Below are positions 1 to 8,537 of a stretch of 64,000 bases of DNA, piece by piece. The number at the start of each line of letters is the position of its first letter. The stretch's first letter is position 1. Made by a program: the position numbers and the translations under genes. The notes beneath the pieces were generated by a model, which had not been told where the DNA came from, ran no database searches, and saw nothing but the letters and a program-made list of their open reading frames with translations. The stretch is from assembly GCF_022533585.1 (NCBI RefSeq), contig NZ_CP092827.1, positions 1,156,001 through 1,220,000 on the forward strand, given 5' to 3'. Origin of the DNA: Pseudomonas sp. LS.1a (GTDB taxonomy: Bacteria > Pseudomonadota > Gammaproteobacteria > Pseudomonadales > Pseudomonadaceae).

Positions 1-753
1 CCCGACGCTGGCCGCGACCTGATTCTCGACCACCTGGCCTGGCGCCTCGACCAAGGCTACAAACCGCGCTCCACGGCACGCTTCCTGTCCGGCCTGCGTG
101 GCTTCTTCCGCTACCTGCTGCGGGAAAAGCTGGTGGCCATCGACCCGACCTTGCAAGTCGACATGCCGCAACTGGGCAAGCCACTGCCCAAGTCGCTGTC
201 CGAAGCCGACGTCGAAGCCTTGCTGCAGGCTCCGGACCTGGGCGAAGCCATCGGCCAACGTGACCGCGCCATGCTCGAAGTGCTCTACGCCTGCGGTCTG
301 CGGGTTACCGAACTGGTCAGCCTGGCTCTCGACCAGGTCAACCTGCGCCAGGGCGTGCTGCGGGTGATGGGCAAGGGCAGCAAGGAGCGCCTGGTGCCCA
401 TGGGCGAAGAGGCGGTGCTGTGGCTGCAGCGCTACCTGCGCGATGGCCGCGCCGAACTGCTCAATGGCCGCCCCAGCGACGTCCTGTTCCCCAGCCTGCG
501 TGGCGAGCAGATGACCCGCCAGACCTTCTGGCATCGCATCAAGCACCATACCCGGGTCGCCGGCATCGACAAACCGCTGTCGCCACACACCCTGCGCCAC
601 GCCTTCGCCACCCATCTGCTCAACCACGGTGCCGACCTGCGCGTGGTACAGATGCTGCTGGGCCACAGTGACCTGTCGACCACGCAGATCTACACCCATG
701 TCGCCAAGGCCCGCCTGCAGCAACTGCACGCCCGGCACCACCCGCGTGGATGA
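1..753 (+). CDS. xerD: Tyrosine recombinase XerD (5' end outside window)
   Basis: Site-specific recombinase that, with XerC, resolves chromosome dimers at dif near the terminus under FtsK control. The reading frame is open from base 1, so the start and part of the N-terminal SAM-like DNA-binding domain lie upstream. All catalytic residues of the family are visible: Arg in GLRVTEL, Lys in GKGSKERLVP, His and Arg in HTLRHAFATH, His in LLGHSDLSTT, and the nucleophile Tyr in QIYTHV. The following gene is dsbC, the usual xerD-dsbC-hom order in pseudomonads. XerC is the alternative, but context and the C-terminal sequence favour XerD. Confidence 0.95.
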   Translation, partial: PDAGRDLILDHLAWRLDQGYKPRSTARFLSGLRGFFRYLLREKLVAIDPTLQVDMPQLGKPLPKSLSEADVEALLQAPDLGEAIGQRDRAMLEVLYACGLRVTELVSLALDQVNLRQGVLRVMGKGSKERLVPMGEEAVLWLQRYLRDGRAELLNGRPSDVLFPSLRGEQMTRQTFWHRIKHHTRVAGIDKPLSPHTLRHAFATHLLNHGADLRVVQMLLGHSDLSTTQIYTHVAKARLQQLHARHHPRG

Positions 754-906
754 ATGTTTTTCATGTTCCGCCGACCGGTCCTTGCAAGGCCCTTCACCGG
801 CGGTGTGATGTGGTAGGCTTGAGCGGTTTGCACCAAGGGCCGCACGGTCACCGCGTATTTTCCGCAGGTGGCGCCCTCCGGCCCCTGTCCGCCTTCAGGA
901 GTTCCC

Positions 907-1650
907 ATGCGCGTGACCCAGTTTTTCGCCGCCGCCGCGTTGGCGCTGGCCAGTACCTTTGCCGTTGCTGCGGCAACCGACAGCAATACCGCTGCCGAGC
1001 AGGCCATCCGTAAGTCGTTGCAGAACCTCGAGCTGGAAGTGCCCGTCGAAAGCGTGGCCAGCAGCCCGGTCAGCGGCCTGTATGAAGTCAAGCTGCAGGG
1101 TGGCCGCGTGCTCTATGCCAGCGGCGACGGCCAGTTCGTGATGCAGGGCTACCTGTTCCAGATCCAGGACGGCAAGCCGGTCAACCTCACCGAAAAGACC
1201 GAGCGCCTGGGTATTGCCAAGCTCATCAACGGCATTCCAGCCGCCGAGATGGTGGTTTATCCTGCCAAGGGCGAGACCAAGTCGCACATCACCGTGTTCA
1301 CCGACACCACCTGCCCGTACTGCCACAAGCTGCACGCCGAGGTGCCCGAACTCAACCGCCGCGGTATCGAAGTGCGCTATGTCGCCTTCCCGCGCCAGGG
1401 TCTCGGCTCGCCGGGTGACCAGCAGTTGCAGGCCGTCTGGTGTTCCAGTGACCGCCGTGCGGCGATGGACAAGATGGTCGAGGGTGAGGAAATCAAGGCC
1501 GCCAAGTGCGCCAACCCGGTCAGCAAGCAGTTCCAGCTGGGCCAGTCGATCGGCGTCAACGGCACGCCGGCGATCGTCCTTGAAAGCGGCCAGGTCATTC
1601 CGGGCTACCAGCCGGCACCGCAGGTCGCCAAGCTGGCGCTGGCCAAGTAA
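907..1650 (+). CDS. dsbC: Thiol:disulfide interchange protein DsbC
   Basis: Periplasmic disulfide isomerase of 247 residues that reshuffles wrong disulfides and is kept reduced by DsbD. Residues 1-23 form a signal peptide (hydrophobic run AAAALALASTFAVAA). The N-terminal dimerisation domain is followed by a thioredoxin fold with active-site CPYC at C136 and C139 and a cis-proline motif GTPAIV. Two further cysteines (VWCSS and AAKCAN) fit the structural disulfide of DsbC. ATG 907 was chosen because AGGAG lies six bases upstream and the signal peptide starts there; an in-frame extension to 868 has no such support. Confidence 0.95.
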   Translation: MRVTQFFAAAALALASTFAVAAATDSNTAAEQAIRKSLQNLELEVPVESVASSPVSGLYEVKLQGGRVLYASGDGQFVMQGYLFQIQDGKPVNLTEKTERLGIAKLINGIPAAEMVVYPAKGETKSHITVFTDTTCPYCHKLHAEVPELNRRGIEVRYVAFPRQGLGSPGDQQLQAVWCSSDRRAAMDKMVEGEEIKAAKCANPVSKQFQLGQSIGVNGTPAIVLESGQVIPGYQPAPQVAKLALAK

Positions 1651-1733
1651 TCCAATTCAGTACGCCGTCGTCATGGGGTGACGGCATGTTTCACGGTCGG
1701 CATAGGTGTCGGCCGTTCAATGGGGAGTTCACA

Positions 1734-3038
1734 GTGAAACCGGTCAAAGTAGGCATCTGTGGGTTGGGGACCGTCGGTGGCGGAACCTTCAATGTACTTC
1801 AGCGCAACGCCGAGGAGATTGCCCGCCGTGCCGGGCGCGGTATTGAAGTGGCACAGATCGCCATGCGCTCGCAGAACCCGAACTGCCAGATTACCGGTAC
1901 CCCCATTACCGCTGACGTGTTCGAAGTTGCGAGCAACCCGGAGATCGACATTGTCATCGAGCTGATCGGTGGCTACACCGTGGCTCGCGAACTGGTGCTC
2001 AAGGCCATCGAGAACGGCAAGCACGTGGTCACCGCCAACAAGGCGCTGATTGCCGTGCACGGCAACGAAATTTTCGCCAAGGCCCGCGAGAAGGGTGTGA
2101 TCGTCGCCTTCGAAGCGGCCGTGGCCGGTGGCATCCCGGTGATCAAGGCCATCCGCGAAGGCCTGTCGGCCAACCACATCAACTGGCTGGCCGGCATCAT
2201 CAACGGCACCGGCAACTTCATCCTCACCGAAATGCGTGAGAAGGGCCGTGCCTTCCCGGATGTGCTGGCCGAAGCCCAGGCGCTGGGTTACGCCGAAGCC
2301 GACCCGACCTTCGACGTCGAAGGCATCGATGCCGCGCACAAGCTGACCATTCTCGCCTCGATCGCTTTCGGCATCCCGCTGCAATTCGACAAGGCCTACA
2401 CCGAAGGCATCACCCAGCTGACCACTGCTGACGTGAACTACGCCGAGGCCCTGGGCTACCGCATCAAGCACCTGGGCGTGGCCCGCCGCACTGCCGAAGG
2501 CATTGAACTGCGCGTACACCCGACGCTGATCCCGGCCGATCGCCTGATCGCCAATGTCAATGGCGTGATGAACGCTGTCATGGTCAACGGCGATGCTGCC
2601 GGTTCCACCCTGTACTACGGCGCTGGTGCCGGCATGGAGCCTACCGCTTCGTCGGTGGTCGGCGATGTGGTCGATGTGGTCCGCGCCATGACCTCCGACC
2701 CGGAAAACCGCGTACCGCACCTGGCCTTCCAGCCGGATTCGCTGTCGGCCCACCCTATCCTGCCGATCGAAGCCTGCGAAAGCGCCTACTACCTGCGCAT
2801 CCAGGCCAAGGATCACCCGGGGGTACTGGCCCAGGTGGCCAGCATCCTCTCGGAGCGTGGCATCAACATCGAGTCGATCATGCAGAAGGAAGCCGAGGAA
2901 CAGGACGGCCTGGTGCCGATGATCCTGCTGACCCATCGCGTGGTCGAGCAGCGCATCAACGATGCCATCGTCGCCCTGGAAGCCCTGCAGGACGTGGTCG
3001 GCAAGGTCGTGCGCATTCGCGTCGAGCAGCTCAACTAA
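1734..3038 (+). CDS. hom: Homoserine dehydrogenase
   Basis: NAD(P)-dependent reduction of aspartate semialdehyde to homoserine, the branch step towards threonine and methionine. The protein has 434 residues: Rossmann motif GLGTVG at residues 10-15, catalytic domain with NGTGNFILTEM and AEADPTFDVEG, and a C-terminal ACT domain (about 350-425, starting YYLRIQAKDHPGVLAQ) for threonine feedback. GTG 1734 is preferred because GGGGAG ends six bases upstream and the protein then starts directly at the Rossmann fold; ATG 1686 would add 16 unlikely residues. thrC follows 58 bases downstream, so the two probably form one transcript. Confidence 0.95.
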   Translation: MKPVKVGICGLGTVGGGTFNVLQRNAEEIARRAGRGIEVAQIAMRSQNPNCQITGTPITADVFEVASNPEIDIVIELIGGYTVARELVLKAIENGKHVVTANKALIAVHGNEIFAKAREKGVIVAFEAAVAGGIPVIKAIREGLSANHINWLAGIINGTGNFILTEMREKGRAFPDVLAEAQALGYAEADPTFDVEGIDAAHKLTILASIAFGIPLQFDKAYTEGITQLTTADVNYAEALGYRIKHLGVARRTAEGIELRVHPTLIPADRLIANVNGVMNAVMVNGDAAGSTLYYGAGAGMEPTASSVVGDVVDVVRAMTSDPENRVPHLAFQPDSLSAHPILPIEACESAYYLRIQAKDHPGVLAQVASILSERGINIESIMQKEAEEQDGLVPMILLTHRVVEQRINDAIVALEALQDVVGKVVRIRVEQLN

Positions 3039-3096
3039 CAATAGTGCCGGCGGGCCGCCAGCGCGGCCCCGGCCCCAGCATCGAAGGTTTGCACCC

Positions 3097-4506
3097 ATGC
3101 GCTATATCAGTACCCGCGGCCAGGCACCGGCCCTGAATTTCGAAGACGTCCTGCTGGCTGGCCTGGCCAGTGACGGCGGCCTGTACGTCCCGGAAAACCT
3201 GCCACGTTTCACCCAGGAAGAAATCGCCTCGTGGGCCGGCCTGCCGTACCACGAACTGGCTTTCCGGGTGATGCGCCCGTTCGTCGAAGGCAGCATCGCC
3301 GACGCCGACTTCAAGAAGATCCTCGAAGAAACCTACGGCGAGTTCGCTCACGCCGCCGTTGCCCCGCTGCGTCAGCTGAACAGCAACGAGTGGGTGCTGG
3401 AGCTGTTCCACGGCCCGACCCTGGCGTTCAAGGACTTCGCCCTGCAACTGCTCGGCCGCCTGCTCGACCACGTGCTGGCCAAGCGCAACGAGCGCGTGGT
3501 GATCATCGGTGCCACCAGCGGTGACACCGGTTCCGCCGCCATCGAAGGCTGCCGCCGTTGCGACAACGTCGACATCTTCATCCTGCACCCGCACCAGCGC
3601 GTGTCGGAAGTGCAGCGCCGGCAGATGACCACCATCTTCGGTGACAACATCCACAACATCGCCATCGAAGGCAACTTCGACGACTGCCAGGAAATGGTCA
3701 AGGCCAGCTTCGCCGACCAGTCGTTCCTCAAGGGCACCCGCCTGGTTGCGGTCAACTCGATCAACTGGGCGCGGATCATGGCCCAGATCGTCTACTACTT
3801 CCACGCTGCCCTGCAGCTGGGTGGCCCAGCGCGTTCCGTGGCGTTCTCGGTACCGACCGGCAACTTCGGCGACATCTTTGCCGGCTACCTGGCACGTAAC
3901 ATGGGCCTGCCGGTCAGCCAGCTGATCGTCGCCACCAACCGCAACGACATCCTGCACCGCTTCATGAGCGGCAACCAGTACGTCAAGGAAACCCTGCACG
4001 CGACCCTGTCGCCGTCGATGGACATCATGGTCTCGTCCAACTTCGAGCGCCTGCTGTTCGACCTGCACGGCCGCAACGGTGGCGCCATTGCCGAGCTGAT
4101 GGCCAACTTCAAGCAAGGTGGCGGTTTCAGCGTCGAGCAAGACCGCTGGACCGAAGCGCGCAAGCTGTTCGACTCGCTGGCAGTGAACGACGAGCAGACC
4201 TGCGAAACCATTGCCGAAGTGTTCGCAGCCACCGGTGAAGTCCTCGACCCGCACACCGCGATCGGCGTCAAGGCCGCCCGCGAGTGCCGCCGCAGCCTGG
4301 ACACGCCGATGGTGGTGCTGGGTACCGCGCACCCGGTCAAGTTCCCGGAAGCGGTGGAGAAGGCCGGTGTGGGCAAGGCACTGGAGCTGCCGGCGCACCT
4401 CAGCGACCTGTTCAGCCGTGAAGAGCGTTGCACGGTGCTGGCCAATGACCTGAAGGCTGTGCAGGGCTTTGTCAGCCAGCATGGTAACCGCGGCAAACCG
4501 CTGTAA
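3097..4506 (+). CDS. thrC: Threonine synthase
   Basis: PLP enzyme converting O-phosphohomoserine to threonine; 469 residues, the long form typical of gammaproteobacteria. The PLP lysine is K112 in HGPTLAFKDFALQ; the phosphate-binding loop GATSGDTGSAA follows. ATG 3097 begins the conserved MRYISTRGQAP start. It lies directly behind hom and ahead of a long REP-type inverted repeat that probably ends the transcript. There is no thrB homoserine kinase between hom and thrC, as is usual in Pseudomonas, where thrB is unlinked. Confidence 0.96.
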   Translation: MRYISTRGQAPALNFEDVLLAGLASDGGLYVPENLPRFTQEEIASWAGLPYHELAFRVMRPFVEGSIADADFKKILEETYGEFAHAAVAPLRQLNSNEWVLELFHGPTLAFKDFALQLLGRLLDHVLAKRNERVVIIGATSGDTGSAAIEGCRRCDNVDIFILHPHQRVSEVQRRQMTTIFGDNIHNIAIEGNFDDCQEMVKASFADQSFLKGTRLVAVNSINWARIMAQIVYYFHAALQLGGPARSVAFSVPTGNFGDIFAGYLARNMGLPVSQLIVATNRNDILHRFMSGNQYVKETLHATLSPSMDIMVSSNFERLLFDLHGRNGGAIAELMANFKQGGGFSVEQDRWTEARKLFDSLAVNDEQTCETIAEVFAATGEVLDPHTAIGVKAARECRRSLDTPMVVLGTAHPVKFPEAVEKAGVGKALELPAHLSDLFSREERCTVLANDLKAVQGFVSQHGNRGKPL

Positions 4507-4511
4507 ACATT

Positions 4512-4627
4512 GGGGCCGCTCTGCGGCCCATCGCCGGCAAGCCAGCTCCCACAGGGATTGCCCTTACCCTGGGACTATGCGGTCGGGGTAGGAGCTGGCT
4601 TGCCGGCGATGGGCTGCGGAGCAGCCC
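4512..4627. repeat. REP pair, GCCGGCAAGCCAGCTCC family
   Basis: Two inverted copies of a REP-like unit (4530-4556 and 4589-4613), flanked by GGGGCCGC...GCGGCCC and GGGCTGCGGAGCAGCCC hairpins, fill most of the gap after thrC. The head-to-head pair can fold into one long hairpin and may end or stabilise the hom-thrC transcript. Confidence 0.85.
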
Positions 4628-4725
4628 TAATTCTCTGAATCTTCCCACTGCTCCATCAGAAACATCCTATTCAGGCCGCCCAGGGCAAAGTCTAAATTAG
4701 CCGGTCCTCCCATCAGGAGCGGCTC

Positions 4726-5145
4726 ATGCACCAGCCCTACGTGTTGATCCACCAGGCTCGCCCATCCCACCAGATCCTCCTGCACCAGGCCCTCAACGCC
4801 CAGGGCATGTTCCATGTGCGCATCAGCGAAACCAGCGCAGACCTCGACGCCTGCCTGAGCGCGGATCGCCGCCCCGACCTGCTGATCCTTGACCACGCCA
4901 TGCCAACCCGGGCCGGGCTTGCCGTGCTCGAACAGCAGCACCGAACACGCGCTTTGCTGTTTGTCGGCCAGGCTGCTCCCAGGCGCCGCAACCTTGCCCA
5001 AGAGGCCAGAAGCCGCGGGCTGTGGGTGCTCGCCGAGCTGCCCTGGCCGCTGTCGATGCCACGCCTGCAGCGTGCCCTGCAAGCAGTGCAGGTAAGCACC
5101 TGGCGGCGTATTCAAACTGTCACGTCCGCCCAGCATGCTCACTGA
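4726..5145 (+). CDS. Degenerate CheY-like receiver protein
   Basis: A 139-residue stand-alone protein with the layout of a response-regulator receiver: first strand YVLIHQ, phosphoacceptor-like D56 in PDLLILDHAMPTRAGL, later strand RALLFVGQ, and the segment GLWVLAELPWPLSMPRL at the position of strand 5/helix 5. The acidic pair normally after strand 1 is replaced by HQ, and the conserved Lys before strand-5 proline is absent (ELPWP), so phosphorylation chemistry is doubtful. There is no output domain. Its partner is unknown; the DUF3509 gene follows 79 bases downstream. A GGAG lies just upstream of ATG 4726 (ggagcggctc). Confidence 0.7.
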   Translation: MHQPYVLIHQARPSHQILLHQALNAQGMFHVRISETSADLDACLSADRRPDLLILDHAMPTRAGLAVLEQQHRTRALLFVGQAAPRRRNLAQEARSRGLWVLAELPWPLSMPRLQRALQAVQVSTWRRIQTVTSAQHAH

Positions 5146-5224
5146 AGCAGCCGCGGTGTAACGAACTTTCCGCTGCGTCTGTTGGTCAGTTCCTCTATAT
5201 CCCACCACGCAGCGAGTGATCCGG

Positions 5225-5506
5225 ATGGAAAGAATCTGCAGACTGCTCAACGAAGCCCTGACCCCCTATCAGACCCACTTCGGCGTCGCCGATGCCCAGG
5301 GTAATCGCCAATTGACCGTTCACGACCGCCTCACCGGTATCACCTTGCGGCGCACGGTCAGCGAGCGCCAGTTGCAGGAGCAACGCCTGTTGATCGATCT
5401 GGTGGATGGCCTGCACCGTGACCTGCAGATCGCCGAAGGGCGTTTGCAACCCTGCGTGATCGCGGCGCTGCAGCAACGCCAGCAACCCCATGGAACCTTT
5501 GCCTGA
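5225..5506 (+). CDS. DUF3509-like small protein
   Basis: A 93-residue soluble protein with no signal peptide or membrane segment, resembling the Pseudomonas-restricted DUF3509 family: a mixed N-terminal half (LLNEALTPYQTHFGVADAQG) and a helical second half (QRLLIDLVDGLHRDLQIAEGRL). The role of the family is unknown. ATG 5225 is taken as start; an in-frame GTG at 5216 is possible. A strong intrinsic terminator lies 94 bases downstream, so this gene and possibly the receiver gene before it end there. Confidence 0.65.
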   Translation: MERICRLLNEALTPYQTHFGVADAQGNRQLTVHDRLTGITLRRTVSERQLQEQRLLIDLVDGLHRDLQIAEGRLQPCVIAALQQRQQPHGTFA

Positions 5507-5599
5507 GTGGCTTTTCAGAAGTAGCAAGGGCAGTCAGCCAGTGCTTTGCTCCGGCGCTGGCAGGGCTGTCACGGGAAGCCCCCAAGGGCTTTCGCTTGG

Positions 5600-5641
5600 C
5601 CCCGGGCGTGTTTCCCCAGCGCCCGGGGTTTATTTTTTTTT
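5600..5641 (+). terminator. Rho-independent terminator
   Basis: Perfect 9-bp stem CCCCGGGCG (5600-5608) and CGCCCGGGG (5620-5628) with an 11-base loop, followed by a T-rich tract (5629-5641). It ends transcription from the DUF3509 gene. Confidence 0.9.
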
Positions 5642-5659
5642 GTGTTGCCTACACCGGTA

Positions 5660-5746
5660 CTATCGCCGGCAAGCCAGCTCCACAGGTACTGCACATGGCT
5701 TGAGGTTGGTGCGGTCGAGGCAGGAGCTGGCTTGCTGGCGATAGGG
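5660..5746. repeat. REP pair, GCCGGCAAGCCAGCTCC family
   Basis: Inverted copies at about 5661-5686 and 5721-5746, the second with one substitution (CTTGCTGGCG). They sit between two convergent genes, just after the intrinsic terminator. Confidence 0.8.
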
Positions 5747-5761
5747 CCGGAACAGAGGGGA

Positions 5762-6634
5762 TCAATGGCCTTCGAAGAAGCGCTTGCTCTCTTCCAGGTA
5801 GTCTTCCTGCAGCGCCGGGTCCAGCCAGCGTGCATACAGCCCCGGCAACACATCCCGGCGCAGGGCAGGCAGCAGCTGGTCGATGTGCGCAATCGCCTCA
5901 CGCCCCAGCTCACTGTTCGAACAGCCTACATGCAGAAACTGGTAGTGGTTCACTCCCTGTACAGGATGAAACCGGTAGTCGGCCAGTGTTCCGCCTTGCT
6001 GCTCGACCAGGTAGCGCACTTCAGGCCAGTAGCCGAGCACCATGCGCAGGCGCCCCAGCTGTTGCATCTGCAGCAGGTTGGCGGTGGCGTCGTTGCCGTA
6101 GTGGCGACTGAGCGCGGTGTCGGGTAACTGGCGCAGGATGGCGTCGATCTGCGTGCCGTAGCTGCGCTCGGCGACAACCCCCAGCTTCAGCGGGGTCTTG
6201 CTCAGCAGGCCATGCAGGTCTACCTCCTGGCCGTCGAGGTAAGGAGCCACCAGCGTCTCGCTGTCCTTGCGCAGCACCAGGCCGCCACTGAGCACGCCCA
6301 GGGAGGGCATGGAAAACCGCACATACTCGGCGCGCTCCGGTGTCCACAGCAGGGTCGGGTCGCAGGTGAAGCTCTTCGGGTCCTGCAGCATCTGGATACC
6401 GCGGGCGCGGTTGATCCGCACGATGCTGTGGTCGTACTCGGGCATCTGCCCGATCAGCAGGGGCAACAGCTGGTCGATCACCCCTTGGCCTTTTCCCGGC
6501 CCTTCGAAAATGGTGAACGGCGGCAGGTCACGCACCAGCCAGAAGATGCGCTCCTTGGCGCTTGCAGGCTGCAGCAATGCGGGCAGCAGCCCGCACAGCA
6601 GGATCAGGTGACGTAGGCAACGGGCAGCGCGCAT
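5762..6634 (-). CDS. Periplasmic solute-binding-like protein (TIGR02285-like)
   Basis: About 290 residues with a signal peptide (CLRHLILLCGLLPALLQPASA) followed by a fold resembling family 3 extracellular solute-binding proteins: WLVRDLPPFTIFEGPGKGQG near the N-terminus and GVVAERSYGTQIDAIL in the middle. It resembles the Pseudomonas family annotated TIGR02285, whose ligand is unknown. ATG 6634 gives a clean signal peptide; no good ribosome site was found, and translation may be coupled to the CoA-transferase gene whose stop lies about 20 bases upstream. No ABC permease is adjacent, so a sensing or scavenging role is possible. Confidence 0.7.
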   Translation of the reverse strand: MRAARCLRHLILLCGLLPALLQPASAKERIFWLVRDLPPFTIFEGPGKGQGVIDQLLPLLIGQMPEYDHSIVRINRARGIQMLQDPKSFTCDPTLLWTPERAEYVRFSMPSLGVLSGGLVLRKDSETLVAPYLDGQEVDLHGLLSKTPLKLGVVAERSYGTQIDAILRQLPDTALSRHYGNDATANLLQMQQLGRLRMVLGYWPEVRYLVEQQGGTLADYRFHPVQGVNHYQFLHVGCSNSELGREAIAHIDQLLPALRRDVLPGLYARWLDPALQEDYLEESKRFFEGH

Positions 6635-6654
6635 GGACCAGGGCAGTGCCAGGT

Positions 6655-7854
6655 TCAGACCGTGCCTGCTGCGCGCAGGCTGGCGATGGCCGCCGCGTCG
6701 TAGCCCAGGCTGCCGAGCAGCGCCTCGGTGTGTTCGCCCAGCGCCGGGCCGACCCACTCGGTGGAGCCGGGGGTGTCCGACAGCTTGGGCACGATGCCTG
6801 GCATGCGGAACGGCTTGCCGTCCGGCAGTTTGGCCTGCAGGAACATTTCGCGTGCCAGGTACTGCGGGTCGTTGAACATGTCCTCGGCCGAATAGATGCG
6901 GCTGGCCGGCACTTCGGCGGTATTCAGCACCTGCATCAGTTGCTCCAGCGGCAGGCTGTTGGCCCAGCGGTCGATGACCCCGTACAGCTCGTCACGGCGC
7001 AGGTCGCGGCCATCGTTGGTGGCCAGGGTCGGGTCGTCGGCCAGGTCGGTGCGGCCAATGGCCTGCATGAAGCGCTTGAAGATCGCATCGCCGTTGGCGC
7101 CGATCTGCACATGCTTGCCGTCGGCGCTGGTGTGGATGGAGGAGGGCGTGATGCCCGGCATGATGTTGCCGGTGCGTTCGCGGATAAAGCCGAACACATC
7201 GAACTCCGGGACCATGCTTTCCATCATGGCGAAGATCGCTTCGTACAGGGCCACGTCCACCACCTGGCCCTGGCCGCCGTTGACTTCCCGGTGCCGCAGC
7301 GCCATCAGTGCGCCGATCACCCCCCACAGGGCAGCAATCGAGTCACCGATGGAAATGCCCGTGCGCACCGGTGGGCGGTCGTCGAAACCGGTGATGTAGC
7401 GCAGGCCGCCCATCGACTCACCCACGGCGCCGAAGCCCGGCTGGTCCTTCATCGGCCCGGTCTGGCCGAAGCCTGACAGGCGCACCATAACCAGGCGCGG
7501 GTTGAGCGCGTGCAGCACATCCCAGCCCAGGCCGAGCTTTTCCAGCACGCCCGGGCGGAAGTTCTCGATCAGGATGTCGGCCTCGGCCAGCAGGCGCTTG
7601 AGAATCTCGCGACCCTCGGGGTGCTTGAGGTTGAGGGTAAGTGACTGCTTGTTGCGGGCCTGCACGAACCACCACAGCGAGGTGCCCTCATACAGCTTGC
7701 GCCATTTGCGCAACGGGTCGCCGCCATCGGGCGATTCGACCTTGACCACCTCGGCGCCGAATTCGGCACAGATGCGCGAGGCGAACGGGCCAGCGATGAG
7801 GGTGCCGAGTTCGACAACTTTGAGGCCGGCGAGGGGTTTGCTGGGCGTAGTCAT
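6655..7854 (-). CDS. CaiB/BaiF family CoA-transferase
   Basis: A 399-residue class III CoA-transferase, which moves CoA between carboxylic acids through an enzyme-bound anhydride. Family signatures are clear: LAGLKVVELGTLIAGPFA at the N-terminus, GAEVVKVESPDGGDPLR, ARNKQSLTLNLKHPEG, ENFRPGVLEKLG, and GQGQVVDVALYEAIF before the large insert. The acidic residue in VALYEAIF lies where the catalytic Asp of formyl-CoA transferase is expected; whether Asp or Glu acts here cannot be settled by eye. The substrate is unknown. It probably shares a transcript with the solute-binding-like gene immediately downstream. Confidence 0.9.
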   Translation of the reverse strand: MTTPSKPLAGLKVVELGTLIAGPFASRICAEFGAEVVKVESPDGGDPLRKWRKLYEGTSLWWFVQARNKQSLTLNLKHPEGREILKRLLAEADILIENFRPGVLEKLGLGWDVLHALNPRLVMVRLSGFGQTGPMKDQPGFGAVGESMGGLRYITGFDDRPPVRTGISIGDSIAALWGVIGALMALRHREVNGGQGQVVDVALYEAIFAMMESMVPEFDVFGFIRERTGNIMPGITPSSIHTSADGKHVQIGANGDAIFKRFMQAIGRTDLADDPTLATNDGRDLRRDELYGVIDRWANSLPLEQLMQVLNTAEVPASRIYSAEDMFNDPQYLAREMFLQAKLPDGKPFRMPGIVPKLSDTPGSTEWVGPALGEHTEALLGSLGYDAAAIASLRAAGTV

Positions 7855-7986
7855 GGGGCATCCGTGGCAGCTGGGCAGATGCGTGGTTTTATCATAGGTC
7901 CGAAGCGGCAGATACTGCTGCGGGGCAACGAAGGGCAGTATCGGTTAGACTGTGCCACTTTTCTTTGCGCAAGAAGCCCGTCGACC

Positions 7987-8529
7987 ATGGCCCAGCCGTC
8001 CACCACCTATAAATTCGAACTGAACCTGACCGACCTCGACCGCGGCGTGTACGAAAACGTCCGTCAGACTATCGCCCGCCACCCTTCGGAAACCGAAGAA
8101 CGCATGGCTGTGCGCCTGCTGGCCTACGCCCTGTGGTACAACGAAAACCTGTCGTTCGGCCGTGGCCTGTCCGATGTGGACGAAGCGGCGCTCTGGGAAA
8201 AAAGCCTGGACGATCGCATCCTGCACTGGATTGAAGTGGGCCAGCCGGACGCCGACCGGCTGACCTGGTGCTCGCGCCGCACCGAGCGCACCAGCCTGCT
8301 GGCCTACGGCAGCCTGCGTGTATGGCAGAACAAGGTGGTAGATGCGGTCAAGGGCCTGAAGAACCTGAGCATCGCTGCCGTGCCGCAGGAGGTGCTGGAA
8401 ACCCTCGCCACCGACATGCCCCGTACCATCAAGTGGGACGTGATGATCAGCGAAGGCACCTTGTTCGTCACCGACGACCGTGGCCAGCACGAAGTGCAGC
8501 TGGAGTGGCTGCTGGGTGAGCGTGGCTGA
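7987..8529 (+). CDS. yaeQ: YaeQ family protein
   Basis: A 180-residue protein of the YaeQ family, with a fold related to PD-(D/E)XK nucleases but without an established reaction. Recognisable parts are YKFELNLTDLDRGVYE at the start, ETEERMAVRLLAYALWY, and WIEVGQPDADRL, where the acidic residues of the nuclease-like site fall. ATG 7987 begins the conserved sequence. recJ starts nine bases after its stop, so the two genes are very likely co-transcribed. Confidence 0.9.
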   Translation: MAQPSTTYKFELNLTDLDRGVYENVRQTIARHPSETEERMAVRLLAYALWYNENLSFGRGLSDVDEAALWEKSLDDRILHWIEVGQPDADRLTWCSRRTERTSLLAYGSLRVWQNKVVDAVKGLKNLSIAAVPQEVLETLATDMPRTIKWDVMISEGTLFVTDDRGQHEVQLEWLLGERG

Positions 8530-8537
8530 AGCCCCCC

